Below, one piece after another: positions 10,355 through 20,882 of a stretch of 64,000 bases of DNA. This stretch comes from Caloramator quimbayensis. Lineage in GTDB: Bacteria; Bacillota; Clostridia; Clostridiales; Caloramatoraceae. A program made the position numbers and the translations under genes. Within the stretch, counting starts at the first letter, position 1, and the number at the start of each line of letters is the position of its first letter. The notes below the pieces were generated by a model that made no database searches, had not been told where the DNA came from, and worked only from the letters and a program-made list of their open reading frames with translations. The stretch spans positions 43,290 to 107,289 of the forward strand of contig NZ_FUYH01000011.1 of the NCBI RefSeq assembly GCF_900167605.1. Reading direction: 5' to 3'.

Positions 10355-11554
10355 ATGAAAGTACTTTATTTTGATTGTTTTTCTGGAATAAGCGGGGATA
10401 TGACAATAGGAGCACTTTTGAATTTAGGAGTTCCTTTCGATTATCTTTTATTAGAGCTTGACAAACTTAGCATATCAGATGAATTTGATATAGAGATAAA
10501 AGAGGGGCAAAAGTGCGGAATAACTGGAATAGATTTCAATGTACATATAAAACATAATAATGATAACCATAGCAATCATCATCATGACCATCATCATGGG
10601 CGAAATCTTAAGGACATAGAAGAAATAATAAATAATAGCAGTCTTAAGGATAATGTAAAAAAGCTTTCAAAGGATATATTTTATTGCTTGGCAAAATCTG
10701 AAAGTGAAGTTCATGGTAAGGATATATATGAGGTTCACTTTCATGAGGTTGGAGCAGTAGATTCTATTGTTGATATAGTTGGGGCAGCTATTTGTATTGA
10801 CTATATAAAACCAGATATAATAATTTCATCCCCTATAAATACAGGAAAGGGATTTGTAGAGTGCGAGCATGGAATAATACCTGTTCCTGCTCCAGCCACT
10901 TTAAAGATATTAAGAGGTGTTCCTATATACTGTGACGAAAGGGAATTTGAGCTTACGACTCCAACGGGGGCTGCTATTGTTAAAACCCTTTCAAGTGAGT
11001 TTAAGAATTTTCCCTGCATGAAAATAATTAGGGAAGGATATGGATGCGGCAAAAGGGATACTAAAAAGCCTAATCTTTTAAGGGTAATATTGGGGGAGGG
11101 TAATTCAGAGGATGTATGCATACTTGAGGCTACAATCGATGATATGAACCCTCAGTTTTGCGGATATCTTATGGATAAACTCTTTGAAGCCGGAGCAAAG
11201 GATGTTTATTATACACCTGTATATATGAAGAAAAACAGGGTAGGGATTTTAATTACAATAACAACGCCTGTATCTATTGAGGAAAAAATAAAAGAGATAA
11301 TGTTTAAAGAGAGCACAACCATAGGGATTAGAAGATTTAATATACAAAGAACAGAGCTTGACAGAGAGTTTAAAAAGGTAAGCACTGAGTTTGGTGATAT
11401 AAGGTTTAAAGTTTCAAGCTATAAAGGTGAGATAATGAACGTATCCCCAGAATATGAGGATGTTAAAAGGGCAGCAGAAAACAAAAATATTCCATTAAAG
11501 AAAATATATAATGAAGCAGTTAAGATAGGTCACAATAAAAAAATATATGAATAA
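10355..11554 (+). CDS. larC: Nickel-pincer cofactor biosynthesis protein LarC
   Basis: 399-aa LarC (DUF111) protein that inserts nickel, using CTP, into the pyridinium dithiocarboxylate precursor of the lactate racemase cofactor. The start MKVLYFDCFSGISGDM, the metal/CTP-linked EVHFHEVGAVDSIVDIVG block and the C-terminal domain (VCILEATIDDMNPQ...) are intact in one frame, unlike species where larC is split by a frameshift. A histidine-rich stretch (about 64-81, seven of its residues in HHHDHHH) fits nickel storage or delivery. ATG 10355 lies 8 nt after AGGAG; the TTG at 10337 is not supported. larA, larB and larE are not present, so it is an orphan here. Confidence 0.93.
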   Translation: MKVLYFDCFSGISGDMTIGALLNLGVPFDYLLLELDKLSISDEFDIEIKEGQKCGITGIDFNVHIKHNNDNHSNHHHDHHHGRNLKDIEEIINNSSLKDNVKKLSKDIFYCLAKSESEVHGKDIYEVHFHEVGAVDSIVDIVGAAICIDYIKPDIIISSPINTGKGFVECEHGIIPVPAPATLKILRGVPIYCDEREFELTTPTGAAIVKTLSSEFKNFPCMKIIREGYGCGKRDTKKPNLLRVILGEGNSEDVCILEATIDDMNPQFCGYLMDKLFEAGAKDVYYTPVYMKKNRVGILITITTPVSIEEKIKEIMFKESTTIGIRRFNIQRTELDREFKKVSTEFGDIRFKVSSYKGEIMNVSPEYEDVKRAAENKNIPLKKIYNEAVKIGHNKKIYE

Positions 11555-11570
11555 GTTGAATTAAATTAAG

Positions 11571-11605
11571 AAAGGTGCAATAACTAATAAAAAGCACTTT
11601 TTTAT
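11571..11605 (+). terminator. Weak terminator after larC
   Basis: AAAGGTGC (11571-11578) pairs with GCACTTTT (11594-11601) with one G-U pair, followed by more T. Confidence 0.5.
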
Positions 11606-11642
11606 ATATTTTAAACAAAAAACAACTTTTGTCTGCTAAAGG

Positions 11643-11671
11643 TTGACATGTACTAATATTAAAGTTATAAT
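11643..11671 (+). promoter_or_regulatory. Promoter of guaBA
   Basis: Consensus TTGACA (11643-11648), 17-bp spacer, TATAAT (11666-11671). Transcription would begin at about 11678, some 23 nt before the guanine aptamer. Confidence 0.9.
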
Positions 11672-11700
11672 AACGAATAAAAACAAATGAAAATACAAAT

Positions 11701-13301
<1,601 letters not shown>

Positions 13302-13307
13302 AATAAT

Positions 13308-14840
13308 ATGAATCAGGATTTAGTTCTTGTTATAGATTTCGGTGGGCAGTATAATCAGCTTATTGCAAGAAGGGTTAGGGAGTGCTCTGTTTACTGTGAG
13401 ATAGTTCCCTATACTACCACAATAGATGAAATAGTTTCAAAAAATCCTAAGGGAATAATATTTACAGGAGGACCAAACAGCGTTTATGAGGATGGGGCTC
13501 CAAGAATAGATAAGAAAATTTTTGAGCTCAATATACCTATTCTTGGTATATGCTATGGTGCTCAGCTTATAGCCTATACCTTAGGAGGAAAGGTTGCAGG
13601 AACGGATATAAGGGAATATGGAAATACTGAGGTTAATTTTGATACATCATCTTTAGTATTTAAGGGTTTAAAAGAGGAGAGCATCTGCTGGATGAGCCAT
13701 ACGGATCAGATTATAGAACTTCCAGAGGGTTTTAAAATTACAGCAGGAAGCGATAACTGCAAAGTCGCTGCTATGGAAAATGAAGATAAAAAAATATATG
13801 GTCTTCAATTCCACCCAGAGGTTAAACATTCTCAGTATGGATTTGATATGATTAAAAACTTTTTATATAATGTCTGCGGGTTAGATGGAAGTTGGAGCAT
13901 GACATCCTTTATTGAGGATAAGGTTAAAGAGATTAAAAATATCGTTGGAGATAAAAGGGTTATATGCGCTATCTCCGGAGGTGTTGACTCTTCCGTTGCA
14001 GCGGTTCTTGTTCACAGGGCAATTGGAAAGCAGCTTACCTGTATATTCGTTGACCATGGACTTTTAAGAAAAAATGAGGCGGAGGAAGTATACAGCACCT
14101 TTAAAGAAAAGTTCGACATGGATCTTATTATGGTTGATGCTTCAAAGAGATTTTTAGGGAAGCTATCAGGTGTTAAAGATCCTGAAAGCAAGAGAAAGAT
14201 TATTGGTGAAGAGTTTATTAGGGTATTTGAAGAGGAAGCAGGAAAGCTTTTAGGAATAGAGTTTTTAGTTCAGGGAACGATTTACCCAGATGTTGTTGAA
14301 AGCGGAACAGGGACATCGGCAACTATAAAGAGCCACCACAACGTTGGGGGACTTCCTGAAGATCTTAACTTTAAGCTTATAGAGCCTTTAAGAGAGCTTT
14401 TTAAAGATGAGGTCAGGGAAGTTGGAAGAAAGCTTGGAATACCAGAGGATATAGTGTCGCGTCAGCCCTTCCCAGGACCAGGCCTTGCGATAAGGGTTCT
14501 TGGTGAAATTACTGAGGAAAAACTCCATTTAGTAAGAGAGACGGATTTCATATTAAGGGATGAGGTTAAAAAGGCAGGCCTTGACAAATCAATATGGCAG
14601 TATTTCACAGTACTTCCCGACATAAGAAGTGTTGGAGTTATGGGGGATGAGAGAACCTACTCCCATACAATAGCGATAAGGGCAGTTGAGAGCGTAGATG
14701 GAATGACCTCCGACTGGTACAGGATACCCTATGATGTACTATCAAAAATATCATCGAGAATTGTAAATGAAGTAAAAGGCATAAACAGAGTAGTTTACGA
14801 TATTACAAGCAAACCACCAGCAACAATCGAGTGGGAATAG
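13308..14840 (+). CDS. guaA: GMP synthase (glutamine-hydrolysing)
   Basis: 510-aa enzyme aminating XMP to GMP. The class I amidotransferase domain has the triad C82 (LGICYGAQ), H169 and E171 (LQFHPEV); the ATP pyrophosphatase domain has SGGVDSS, and the C-terminal dimerisation domain ends KPPATIEWE. Ribosome site GGAGG is about 9 nt from the ATG. The last codons are also the core of an attachment site: GAGTGGGAATA at 14829-14839 is repeated at 28788-28798, so an integrative element sits at the 3' end and supplies the present stop codon TAG without harming the protein. Confidence 0.98.
   Translation: MNQDLVLVIDFGGQYNQLIARRVRECSVYCEIVPYTTTIDEIVSKNPKGIIFTGGPNSVYEDGAPRIDKKIFELNIPILGICYGAQLIAYTLGGKVAGTDIREYGNTEVNFDTSSLVFKGLKEESICWMSHTDQIIELPEGFKITAGSDNCKVAAMENEDKKIYGLQFHPEVKHSQYGFDMIKNFLYNVCGLDGSWSMTSFIEDKVKEIKNIVGDKRVICAISGGVDSSVAAVLVHRAIGKQLTCIFVDHGLLRKNEAEEVYSTFKEKFDMDLIMVDASKRFLGKLSGVKDPESKRKIIGEEFIRVFEEEAGKLLGIEFLVQGTIYPDVVESGTGTSATIKSHHNVGGLPEDLNFKLIEPLRELFKDEVREVGRKLGIPEDIVSRQPFPGPGLAIRVLGEITEEKLHLVRETDFILRDEVKKAGLDKSIWQYFTVLPDIRSVGVMGDERTYSHTIAIRAVESVDGMTSDWYRIPYDVLSKISSRIVNEVKGINRVVYDITSKPPATIEWE
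14829..14839 (+). other. Attachment site attL (core)
   Basis: GAGTGGGAATA in the last codons of guaA, repeated exactly at 28788-28798. The two copies bound a region that begins with an integrase gene, as expected for site-specific insertion. Confidence 0.85.
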
Positions 14841-14846
14841 TAAGAA

Positions 14847-14893
14847 AAAATCCTCTAAACCTTGATATTACAGGGTTTAGAGGATTTTAATTT
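14847..14893 (+). terminator. Terminator after guaA (element-supplied)
   Basis: 13-bp perfect stem (14849-14861 with 14874-14886), extended by A/T pairs, then TTTTAATTTTAA. It lies inside attL, so the element brought it in. Confidence 0.9.
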
Positions 14894-14898
14894 TAATA

Positions 14899-14916
14899 GT
14901 GATACGCAAATGATAC
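14899..14916 (+). other. Left integrase arm-type site
   Basis: GTGATACGCAAATGATAC. A near copy (GTGATACGAAAATGATACGC) lies at 28667-28686 near the other end. Matching short repeats inside both ends are typical of integrase arm-binding sites. Confidence 0.55.
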
Positions 14917-14921
14917 ATTTC

Positions 14922-16010
14922 CTATTTTTCAATAGTATCATTTATATCTTTTTGTACTAACTTTTGTAGCTTGTCAGCAACTTCACTTTGCTTGTTCGGA
15001 TAAAGGTGGGAATAAGTTTGAAGGGTTGTTTCAATATTTTCATGCCCAAGCCTTTCCGATATAAGTAACGGTGAAAACCCCATTTCAATCAATAATGATG
15101 CGTGGGAATGTCGCAAGTCATGAATTCTAATCTTCTTTACTTTTGACTTCTTACAACCTCTATCCATTTCATGATGAAGGTAATATTTTGTTACCTGGAA
15201 TAGCCTTTCAAGAGGTTCATAATAGTAAAGCTTGGATGCGTATTCCTGAACCAGTGTACCCAAGAAAGGCGGAATGGTAACAACCCTTTTGCTTTTGGGT
15301 GTCTTGGGTTCAAGTATTAAATCCTGGTCACCCATCCTTGCATAGTTTTTATTTATACTAACTGTTAGGGCTTCAAAGTCAAAATCATTTAATGTTAATG
15401 CTAATAATTCACCTGACCGCATACCAGTCCAAAACAGCAGTTCAAACGCAACCTTTGAAACTGGCTTATCTTCCACAGCAGCAATAAATTTATTGAATTC
15501 TTCGACAGTCCAAAACTTCATTGAATCAGCATTTTTCTTACCCATGCTTCCACATATCCTGGCAGGATTTGAAGGAAGCTTGTAATATTTCATTGCAAAA
15601 TTGAAGATGGCTGAAAGCTGGTTATTTACTGTTTTCAGATATGTTTGACTATAATTATTTTCATGGGAAATCAATTCATTCTGCCATTTTCTAACGGTTG
15701 TTGGGGTAATGGTGTTAATCGGCATATCCTTAAAAAATGGTAATACCTTTAAATCAATCACATACTTTTTGTTTTCCAATGTGGTTGGTTTCAATCTGCT
15801 TTGGCAATCTTCCATATACAGTTCAACCAAGCTGCCAAATGTCATGTCACAAGAAGCATGGGCTTTATTTAGAAATTCCCTTTCAAAAGCCTTGGCTTCC
15901 TTTTGAGTTTTAAAACCACGTTGCATTTTCTGTTTATTTGCACCAGTCCAATCCTTGTAATTGAATTTGCAGTACCAAGTACCACGTTTTTCATCTTTGT
16001 AAACAGGCAT
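14922..16010 (-). CDS. int: Tyrosine recombinase (integrase)
   Basis: 362-aa site-specific integrase. The N-terminus is an AP2-like DNA-binding domain (GTWYCKFNYKDWTGANKQKMQRGF), followed by a SAM-like core-binding domain (about 55-160) and the catalytic domain with R (FWTGMRSGELLAL), HDLRHSHAS (H-x-x-R), LGHENIETTLQTYSHL with the nucleophile tyrosine. Length and architecture are those of Gram-positive phage and ICE integrases. It lies 83 bp inside attL and reads toward it, as usual. No terminator separates it from attL other than the guaA one, which is bidirectional in shape. Confidence 0.96.
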   Translation of the reverse strand: MPVYKDEKRGTWYCKFNYKDWTGANKQKMQRGFKTQKEAKAFEREFLNKAHASCDMTFGSLVELYMEDCQSRLKPTTLENKKYVIDLKVLPFFKDMPINTITPTTVRKWQNELISHENNYSQTYLKTVNNQLSAIFNFAMKYYKLPSNPARICGSMGKKNADSMKFWTVEEFNKFIAAVEDKPVSKVAFELLFWTGMRSGELLALTLNDFDFEALTVSINKNYARMGDQDLILEPKTPKSKRVVTIPPFLGTLVQEYASKLYYYEPLERLFQVTKYYLHHEMDRGCKKSKVKKIRIHDLRHSHASLLIEMGFSPLLISERLGHENIETTLQTYSHLYPNKQSEVADKLQKLVQKDINDTIEK

Positions 16011-16135
16011 TATATCATTCCTTCCTAAAAAAGAGTATAAAAAATAAACCCTTTATAACTCTAAGGGTTCATGATATAATACTTGCTATGGAGCGGTACT
16101 ATATCAATCCCTTAAAGGGTTATAGAGTATCTATG
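16011..16135 (-). other. Structured gap between integrase and repressor genes
   Basis: Contains AACCCTT (16047-) facing TAAGGGTT across TATAACTC, and a second CCCTTAAAGGG palindrome near 16109-16119, with ATAAT-rich sequence between. These repeats could be an integrase promoter/operator or Xis sites; no gene is supported. Confidence 0.4.
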
Positions 16136-16172
16136 AAAAATCGTTTGGTGTTAGCAGCACCAGGCGATTTTT
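16136..16172 (-). terminator. Terminator of the repressor gene
   Basis: AAAATCGTTTGGTG (16137-16150) pairs with CACCAGGCGATTTT (16158-16171) with G-U pairs; on the minus strand the stem ends in TTTTTC just after the repressor stop codon. Confidence 0.75.
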
Positions 16173-16637
16173 TTATTTATTTTTTGGTAAAAACTCTGTT
16201 CTAATCCTTTCTATAATGTATCGTTCTTGGTATTCAATACTGTCTTGCAATATCTTATCAACTAAATTAATTAAATCATGTTGTTGCATTACGGTAACAG
16301 TTCCAAAGTCAGGATGACATATTTGATATTCATTACGTTCAATATCTTTTTCATCTTGTTCTATATAGAAACCAGCATCTTCTAAATGTTGAATGGCTTT
16401 CATAAGTTTATATTCCGTTTCATCTTCATTTACACCATATATTTCATCCACAGTAATATTAAAAATTCTGCATATTTCAAAAAGCATTTCGGCATTTGGT
16501 GTACTAACGGATTGTTCCCAACTTGAAACAGTAGATGGTTTTGTTCCAAGTCTATCAGCCAAATCTTTTTGAGAAAGTCCCATATTTTTTCTATGTTTAG
16601 TTATATTGGATGAAATATTTTCTTTTATTTTTCCCAT
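16173..16637 (-). CDS. Xre-family repressor (CI-like)
   Basis: 154 aa. The N-terminal HTH_XRE domain (about 8-65) has SQKDLADRLGTKPSTVSSWEQSVSTPNAEML; the C-terminal 85 residues (DAGFYIEQDEKD...) are of unknown fold and lack the Ser-Lys peptidase pair of LexA-like repressors, so induction would not be by autocleavage. Start is ATG 16637 after GGTGGTGAAGTA; the longer frame to 16742 would run through the operators. Transcribed away from a Cro-like gene across an operator region; the expected role is to keep the element silent. Confidence 0.85.
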   Translation of the reverse strand: MGKIKENISSNITKHRKNMGLSQKDLADRLGTKPSTVSSWEQSVSTPNAEMLFEICRIFNITVDEIYGVNEDETEYKLMKAIQHLEDAGFYIEQDEKDIERNEYQICHPDFGTVTVMQQHDLINLVDKILQDSIEYQERYIIERIRTEFLPKNK

Positions 16638-16700
16638 TACTTCACCACCTTCTTTTTTTTTACCATGTTTCAATACTATCACAATAAATTCATAATTGCA

Positions 16701-16783
16701 ATACAAAAATACGAAAATCTCATATTTTTGTATTGACAACACGAAAATATCGTGATAATATTAAATTACAACGAAAATATCGT
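16701..16783. promoter_or_regulatory. Divergent operator/promoter region of the element
   Basis: Two exact copies of ACGAAAATATCGT (16741-16753 and 16771-16783), each with ACGA/TCGT symmetry, 30 bp apart, plus a perfect 10-bp inverted repeat ATACAAAAAT/ATTTTTGTAT (16701-16710, 16724-16733). The rightward promoter is TTGACA (16733-16738), 17 bp, TAATAT (16756-16761), so one operator fills its spacer. A leftward promoter for the repressor is plausible upstream (TTGCAA, 17 bp, TAGTAT). Confidence 0.75.
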
Positions 16784-16806
16784 AGTAAAAAAGGAAGGTG
16801 AAACGA

Positions 16807-17013
16807 ATGCTTAATGAAAAGATTAAATTATTTATGAGAGAAAGAGGGATTAAGCAATCATTTTTAAAAAACAAGCTTGGGATGACTGCAAGCACTTGTA
16901 ATGCAATGCTAAACGGAAATCGTGGTATATCAGCAGAAGAATATTTTAAAATTTGTGATGCTTTGAAAGTTCCCCTCGATTATTTCAAAGACATAGAAAA
17001 CGAAGAAGTATGA
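16807..17013 (+). CDS. Cro-like Xre-family regulator
   Basis: 68-aa one-domain helix-turn-helix protein (IKQSFLKNKLGMTASTCNAMLNGNRGISAEEYFKI). ATG 16807 is 8 nt from AAGGAAGG; the GTG at 16798 overlaps the ribosome site and is not used. Diverges from the CI-like gene across shared operators, so it is the likely early switch protein. Its stop codon overlaps the start of a 20-codon frame that resembles the tail of a second Xre gene. Confidence 0.85.
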   Translation: MLNEKIKLFMRERGIKQSFLKNKLGMTASTCNAMLNGNRGISAEEYFKICDALKVPLDYFKDIENEEV

Positions 17014-17072
17014 AAAAACTTGCTGATTCTTTAAATTGCACAGTTCAGGAATTATTTTTCAATGAAGAATAA
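17010..17072 (+). pseudogene. Remnant of an Xre-gene 3' end
   Basis: 20 codons (MKKLADSLNCTVQELFFNEE) overlapping the Cro-like stop by ATGA. The sequence matches the usual last helix of Xre domains (KLADSLNCTVDELF). It could be translated by coupling as a micro-protein, but most simply it is debris from a second regulator gene. Confidence 0.5.
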
Positions 17073-17091
17073 AGAAAGGATGGTGTTAACT

Positions 17092-17286
17092 ATGACAAAC
17101 AATCAAGTTATCAAGCAAGAACCTAAATTTATAACTGCTTCTGAAGTTGCAGAAATGCTTGGTGTTTCTTTAACAACTGGTTACCGCATTGTAAAGAAAC
17201 TAAATGATGAACTTAAACAGCAAGGAAAAATTACTGTGGCTGGCAAGGTAAGTTCCCGCTATTTTTATGAAAAAGTGGCTTTGTAA
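17092..17286 (+). CDS. Small HTH protein, excisionase-like
   Basis: 64-aa DNA-binding protein with ITASEVAEMLGVSLTTGYRIVKKLNDEL, a helix-turn-helix of the kind found in phage Xis and replication-initiation accessory proteins. The ATG at 17092 follows AAAGGATGGTG; the in-frame ATG at 17062 has no ribosome site. It lies between the switch region and the primase gene. Excision control is an inference from size, domain and position. Confidence 0.65.
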   Translation: MTNNQVIKQEPKFITASEVAEMLGVSLTTGYRIVKKLNDELKQQGKITVAGKVSSRYFYEKVAL

Positions 17287-17322
17287 TATGAAAATCAACT
17301 TTGAAAAGGCAGGTGATAGTGC

Positions 17323-19788
17323 TTGAAATTAACATTTGACAGATTACCAATTGACCATAAACCTGATAGTACAGAATACAAGTACAGAGTTTTAAATATG
17401 GGATTATTGAATACAAAGCATATTGAACAGCTTTTATATGTCATATCACATAAGGGGTATGCTTATAAAGATTGTGCTACTTGCGGAACAAAGCAAGCAG
17501 ATTTTATAAGTCAAGAGTTATTAACTCTTGATTTTGATAGTGGAACAACAGTTGATGAAGTCTTAAAGCAGTGCGAAGAATACAACTTACTTCCAATGCT
17601 AATTTATTACACATTTTCCCATACAGAAGAACATCCAAGATTCAGAATGATTTTTCATTTAGATGAAGTAATTGAGGATTTCAGGCTTGCCAAGACTTTA
17701 AGACTTGCAATCAATGAATTATTTCCTGATGCTGACCAGATAAAAAATGTTACTCAAATATACCAAGGGTCAACTAAGGGAGAATATGGTTATAATCTCT
17801 CCCATTTTATTAGTCCTCATGATGTTATTTTAAAAGCTTGTCAGAAAATAAAGGATGGAAGTACCAATGGTAACTTTTCAAGAAACCTTAAAAGAAGGTT
17901 GTATTTGAAAAAAATACCTTCAAAACTCGTCCAAAAACATGGCAACTCCTATAATAATATTATAGGTCAGAACGGAAAATTGGACGAGTTATACACCTAT
18001 GATTTTTGCCCTGTGAATGTAATAGAGGAAGAACCAATTTTAAACAATGAAAATTATGATTGGGATTTCCTCAATGATAATTGTGAGTTATGGCGAAAAT
18101 CAAACACTGGCGAACATTGGATAACAGAACCTGAATTATTTTTCTTTGCATCTTCTTTAAAGGGTAAAAAAGGCAGCATTAAAAGATTAAGGCAGTTAAT
18201 TGATAAAGCGATAGAATTACATCCACATTCTTATAACAATGCTCAAATTAGAAACCTTGAAAATGCTATCAAAAGTGCAAAACCTTTTTTCAGAAGATGT
18301 GATATGTTACCTTGTCCATACAAAAGTAACTGTAAATTTAATACTTTGTCACAATGTCAACCACTAAAACGTGGATATGTGCAACAGGTAAGATTTAATG
18401 AAACTATTTCTTTGGAAGAAGGTGAAAAGCAGTTAAAACAGGCAATAGAAACTGCTTTTACAAACAATAGTAGCTTTACGATTATAAAAGCACAAACTGG
18501 ACTTGGGAAAACTACTGCAATATTAGATTATTTGAAAGAAAATAAAAAGTTGTCTGTTTGCTTGGCAGTACCAACACATAAATTAAAGGATGAGTTGTTT
18601 CAGAAGATAGAACAATATAATTTAGATTTTGAAGTCATTCCCGAATTGGATATTTCAAAATTAGAACCCCAAGAGCAGGAGCAATACAATAAATATTTGA
18701 TAGTTGGCAATTACATTGAATGTAAACATATTTTGAACAACTCCAAGAATCCTGAAATTATGGAATATGTTCGATTAACAGACAATTTTAATCGTGGATG
18801 GCTTGACAGAGTAATTATTACTCATAAAAGAGCATTTTTAAAAAGCAGAATAACAAATGATGTACTGGTTATTGATGAAGATATTTTGTCAAAGTCAATA
18901 GAAACAGTAGACGTTGATGTGAATGACTTGATTAGTCTTAAAAATCTTGCAAATGATTCTGCGCTTGATGATTGGCTAAATTGTATATCTGATAAAAAAG
19001 GATTAATACAATTACATCCATTAAATCGAAAACAGGTTAAAAATATCATGGATAAAATTGATGATAATATAAACTTCAATGTTTACATGGTATTAAAATC
19101 AAGGTTGTGTTATGTAGAAGATAGCAGAGTTACCTTTGTTATAAAACATAGCCTTCCAAAATGTAAGAAAATTATTATTTTATCGGCTACTATTGATGAT
19201 GTTATTTCAAGATGGATGGTTAAACCTATGAAAGTTGATTTTATAGAGATTCCCAGAATTGAACAAAGAGGACAATTACATCAATATATTGACTTACCTT
19301 CGTCAAGACACGCATTACAGGAAGGCGATTTGATTCAGAACTATAAAAGGATACAAAATATTTTACCAAAAGATAACATGCCTATAATAACTTTTAAGAA
19401 ATTTGAAAATCAACTTTTAAAAAATGGCTTCAATGTAGTTGCTACTTTTGGAAGTACAGAAGGTTTAAATTTCTTGGAAGGGCAAGATATTGCAGTTATT
19501 GGTACATACCGAACCCAAGAGATACAGTATTTACTATTTGCTAAAATGCTTGATGATACGGTTGAAACAAGAGATTTGGAAACGGAAAACCAGGTTGTTG
19601 AATATAACGGTTTTAGATTTCATCTTTACACTTTTAAGCATCCAGTTGTAAGACAGGTTCAGCTATACATGATAAACAGTGAATTGGAACAATGTGTTGG
19701 TAGAGCAAGAATATTAAGGAACAATAATAAAGTTCATTTGGTGGCAAAGCTGCCTTTGGAAGATGCCATTATTGAAAATATTATGTAG
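17323..19788 (+). CDS. Primase-helicase replication protein of the element
   Basis: 821-aa protein starting with TTG (17323), 5 nt after AGGTGAT. The N-terminal part (about 60-130) has LTLDFDSGTT and HPRFRMIFHLDE, matching the D-x-D and downstream motifs of archaeo-eukaryotic-type primases in mobile elements. A cysteine cluster lies at about 325-350 (CDMLPCPYKSNCKF). The C-terminal part is a superfamily 2 helicase: Walker A AQTGLGKTTA with K396, VLVIDED for the DEAD box, and IILSATIDD. It is the largest early gene and presumably drives replication after excision. Bases 17921-17995 are almost identical to a palindrome at 27.5 kb and may be the replication origin. Confidence 0.8.
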   Translation: MKLTFDRLPIDHKPDSTEYKYRVLNMGLLNTKHIEQLLYVISHKGYAYKDCATCGTKQADFISQELLTLDFDSGTTVDEVLKQCEEYNLLPMLIYYTFSHTEEHPRFRMIFHLDEVIEDFRLAKTLRLAINELFPDADQIKNVTQIYQGSTKGEYGYNLSHFISPHDVILKACQKIKDGSTNGNFSRNLKRRLYLKKIPSKLVQKHGNSYNNIIGQNGKLDELYTYDFCPVNVIEEEPILNNENYDWDFLNDNCELWRKSNTGEHWITEPELFFFASSLKGKKGSIKRLRQLIDKAIELHPHSYNNAQIRNLENAIKSAKPFFRRCDMLPCPYKSNCKFNTLSQCQPLKRGYVQQVRFNETISLEEGEKQLKQAIETAFTNNSSFTIIKAQTGLGKTTAILDYLKENKKLSVCLAVPTHKLKDELFQKIEQYNLDFEVIPELDISKLEPQEQEQYNKYLIVGNYIECKHILNNSKNPEIMEYVRLTDNFNRGWLDRVIITHKRAFLKSRITNDVLVIDEDILSKSIETVDVDVNDLISLKNLANDSALDDWLNCISDKKGLIQLHPLNRKQVKNIMDKIDDNINFNVYMVLKSRLCYVEDSRVTFVIKHSLPKCKKIIILSATIDDVISRWMVKPMKVDFIEIPRIEQRGQLHQYIDLPSSRHALQEGDLIQNYKRIQNILPKDNMPIITFKKFENQLLKNGFNVVATFGSTEGLNFLEGQDIAVIGTYRTQEIQYLLFAKMLDDTVETRDLETENQVVEYNGFRFHLYTFKHPVVRQVQLYMINSELEQCVGRARILRNNNKVHLVAKLPLEDAIIENIM
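17921..17995 (+). repeat. Quasi-palindrome inside the primase gene, copy 1
   Basis: 46 bp (17921-17966) and 16 bp (17980-17995) are identical to 27494-27539 and 27553-27568; the 13 bp between them differ. Here the arms AACTCGTCCAA/TTGGACGAGTT and the centre around 17951-17966 remain self-complementary but the middle does not. It is in frame and coding. Confidence 0.9.
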
Positions 19789-19802
19789 AAAGGATGATGA
19801 AA

Positions 19803-20030
19803 ATGCAATTTATAGAATTAGGAGAAACAACTGTAAAACAATTACATCAAGCAACAGTTACAACAACCTATGAAGATTATCAGCACTTGCAAGATTGTGT
19901 GAAATGGCTTGAAGAATTGACAACTGAACTAAATAAAGTAAGTGATTATGATGAAAAGAACAAGAAGTTCATAATTACTGCTTCAGCGGAAGATATAAAA
20001 AATCTTGTAAGTAAATGGTTTAACAAATAA
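19803..20030 (+). CDS. Small element protein, unknown
   Basis: 75 aa, hydrophilic, predicted mostly helical (YQHLQDCVKWLEELTTELNKV). Starts at 19794 and 19797 are in frame; the ATG at 19803 is best spaced from AGAAAGG. Follows the primase gene by 14 nt and precedes the next small gene by 20 nt, so it belongs to the early operon. No family recognised. Confidence 0.65.
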   Translation: MQFIELGETTVKQLHQATVTTTYEDYQHLQDCVKWLEELTTELNKVSDYDEKNKKFIITASAEDIKNLVSKWFNK

Positions 20031-20050
20031 TTGAAAGGATGATGAAAACT

Positions 20051-20365
20051 ATGACAGGTAAAGAATTTTTGAAGAAGGTTAGAAGGATTAAAAAAATTAC
20101 AGACATTCATTGGCGTGTAGAAGGGAAGGATGTGTTAGACCCTGATTTGGTAAAAGTAGTGATAGTTGCTGATGGTGAAGAAATTGAAATAACATATCCA
20201 TTACCACCAGATAAGACTGGTATTAATTTTATTCAATTCAGTGCAATGGCTTTGATAATAAATAAGTTCATGGAACAAATAGGAAATGACTTTAGAATAA
20301 ATTTTATTGACGATATAGCAAATGCAATAAATTATTCAAGAAAACAAATTAAAGAAAGGGTGTGA
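20051..20365 (+). CDS. Small element protein, unknown
   Basis: 104 aa, mixed alpha/beta (KVVIVADGEEIEITYPLPPDKTGINF). The ATG at 20051 follows GAAAGGATGATG by a normal distance; 20039 and 20042 are less likely starts. No recognised domain. Lies in the rightward run of short genes after the primase-helicase gene. Confidence 0.65.
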   Translation: MTGKEFLKKVRRIKKITDIHWRVEGKDVLDPDLVKVVIVADGEEIEITYPLPPDKTGINFIQFSAMALIINKFMEQIGNDFRINFIDDIANAINYSRKQIKERV

Positions 20366-20369
20366 TTTT

Positions 20370-20579
20370 ATGGACCATGTATTAGATGCAATTAGACCAC
20401 ATTATGAAGCCTTACTGGATTGCTTCTTGGAAGAACAAAAGACAGGGGAATATAAGAAGTTTTCCGACAATCCTTTTTATGATGAAGTAAAAGCCTTAAT
20501 TGATGCCATGAACATTTTAAGGAAGTACCTGGGTTGGGAAACCATCAAGCTGAAGGATGAAGTTGAATTTTACTTATAA
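20370..20579 (+). CDS. Small acidic element protein, unknown
   Basis: 69 aa, acidic, helical (MDHVLDAIRPHYEALLDCFLEE). AAAGGGTGTG upstream and a gap of only 4 nt from the preceding gene suggest coupled translation. No family recognised. Confidence 0.65.
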   Translation: MDHVLDAIRPHYEALLDCFLEEQKTGEYKKFSDNPFYDEVKALIDAMNILRKYLGWETIKLKDEVEFYL

Positions 20580-20598
20580 GATGAAAGGGGAATGTAAA

Positions 20599-20862
20599 AT
20601 GTTAAAAAAATTAAATTGGAAAGAAGCTTATGCAGACTGGTTTGAAGATGCTGAACTTCCAGAAATTAAGAAGCTTAATTCTGAAGTGGACAAGCAATTG
20701 GAAGATTGGTTACCTGATGAAGTCTTTAATGAAATTTATATGAAAACTGCCGAATTAGAAGCACTTAACCAAGAAGCAGGTTTTGAAGCTGGATTCAGAG
20801 CAGGAATGATTGCAGCTTTAGAAGCTATTACTAATGCTGTAAAGGCTGAAGCCACTGCATAA
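20599..20862 (+). CDS. Small acidic element protein, unknown
   Basis: 87 aa. The ATG at 20599 has AAAGGGGAATG in front; the frame reaches back to 20557 into the previous gene without a ribosome site. Sequence is acidic and helical with an alanine-rich amphipathic end (GFEAGFRAGMIAALEAITNAV), similar in flavour to phage-encoded small accessory proteins. Function unknown. Confidence 0.65.
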   Translation: MLKKLNWKEAYADWFEDAELPEIKKLNSEVDKQLEDWLPDEVFNEIYMKTAELEALNQEAGFEAGFRAGMIAALEAITNAVKAEATA

Positions 20863-20882
20863 TATCCCTAAGAATTACACAA

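Noticed and set aside
16088..16204. 38-codon frame (MERYYINPLKGYR...) between integrase and repressor genes
   Set aside because: No ribosome site, overlaps the repressor terminator and the 3' end of the repressor gene on the other strand; the reading is explained by the hairpin sequence.
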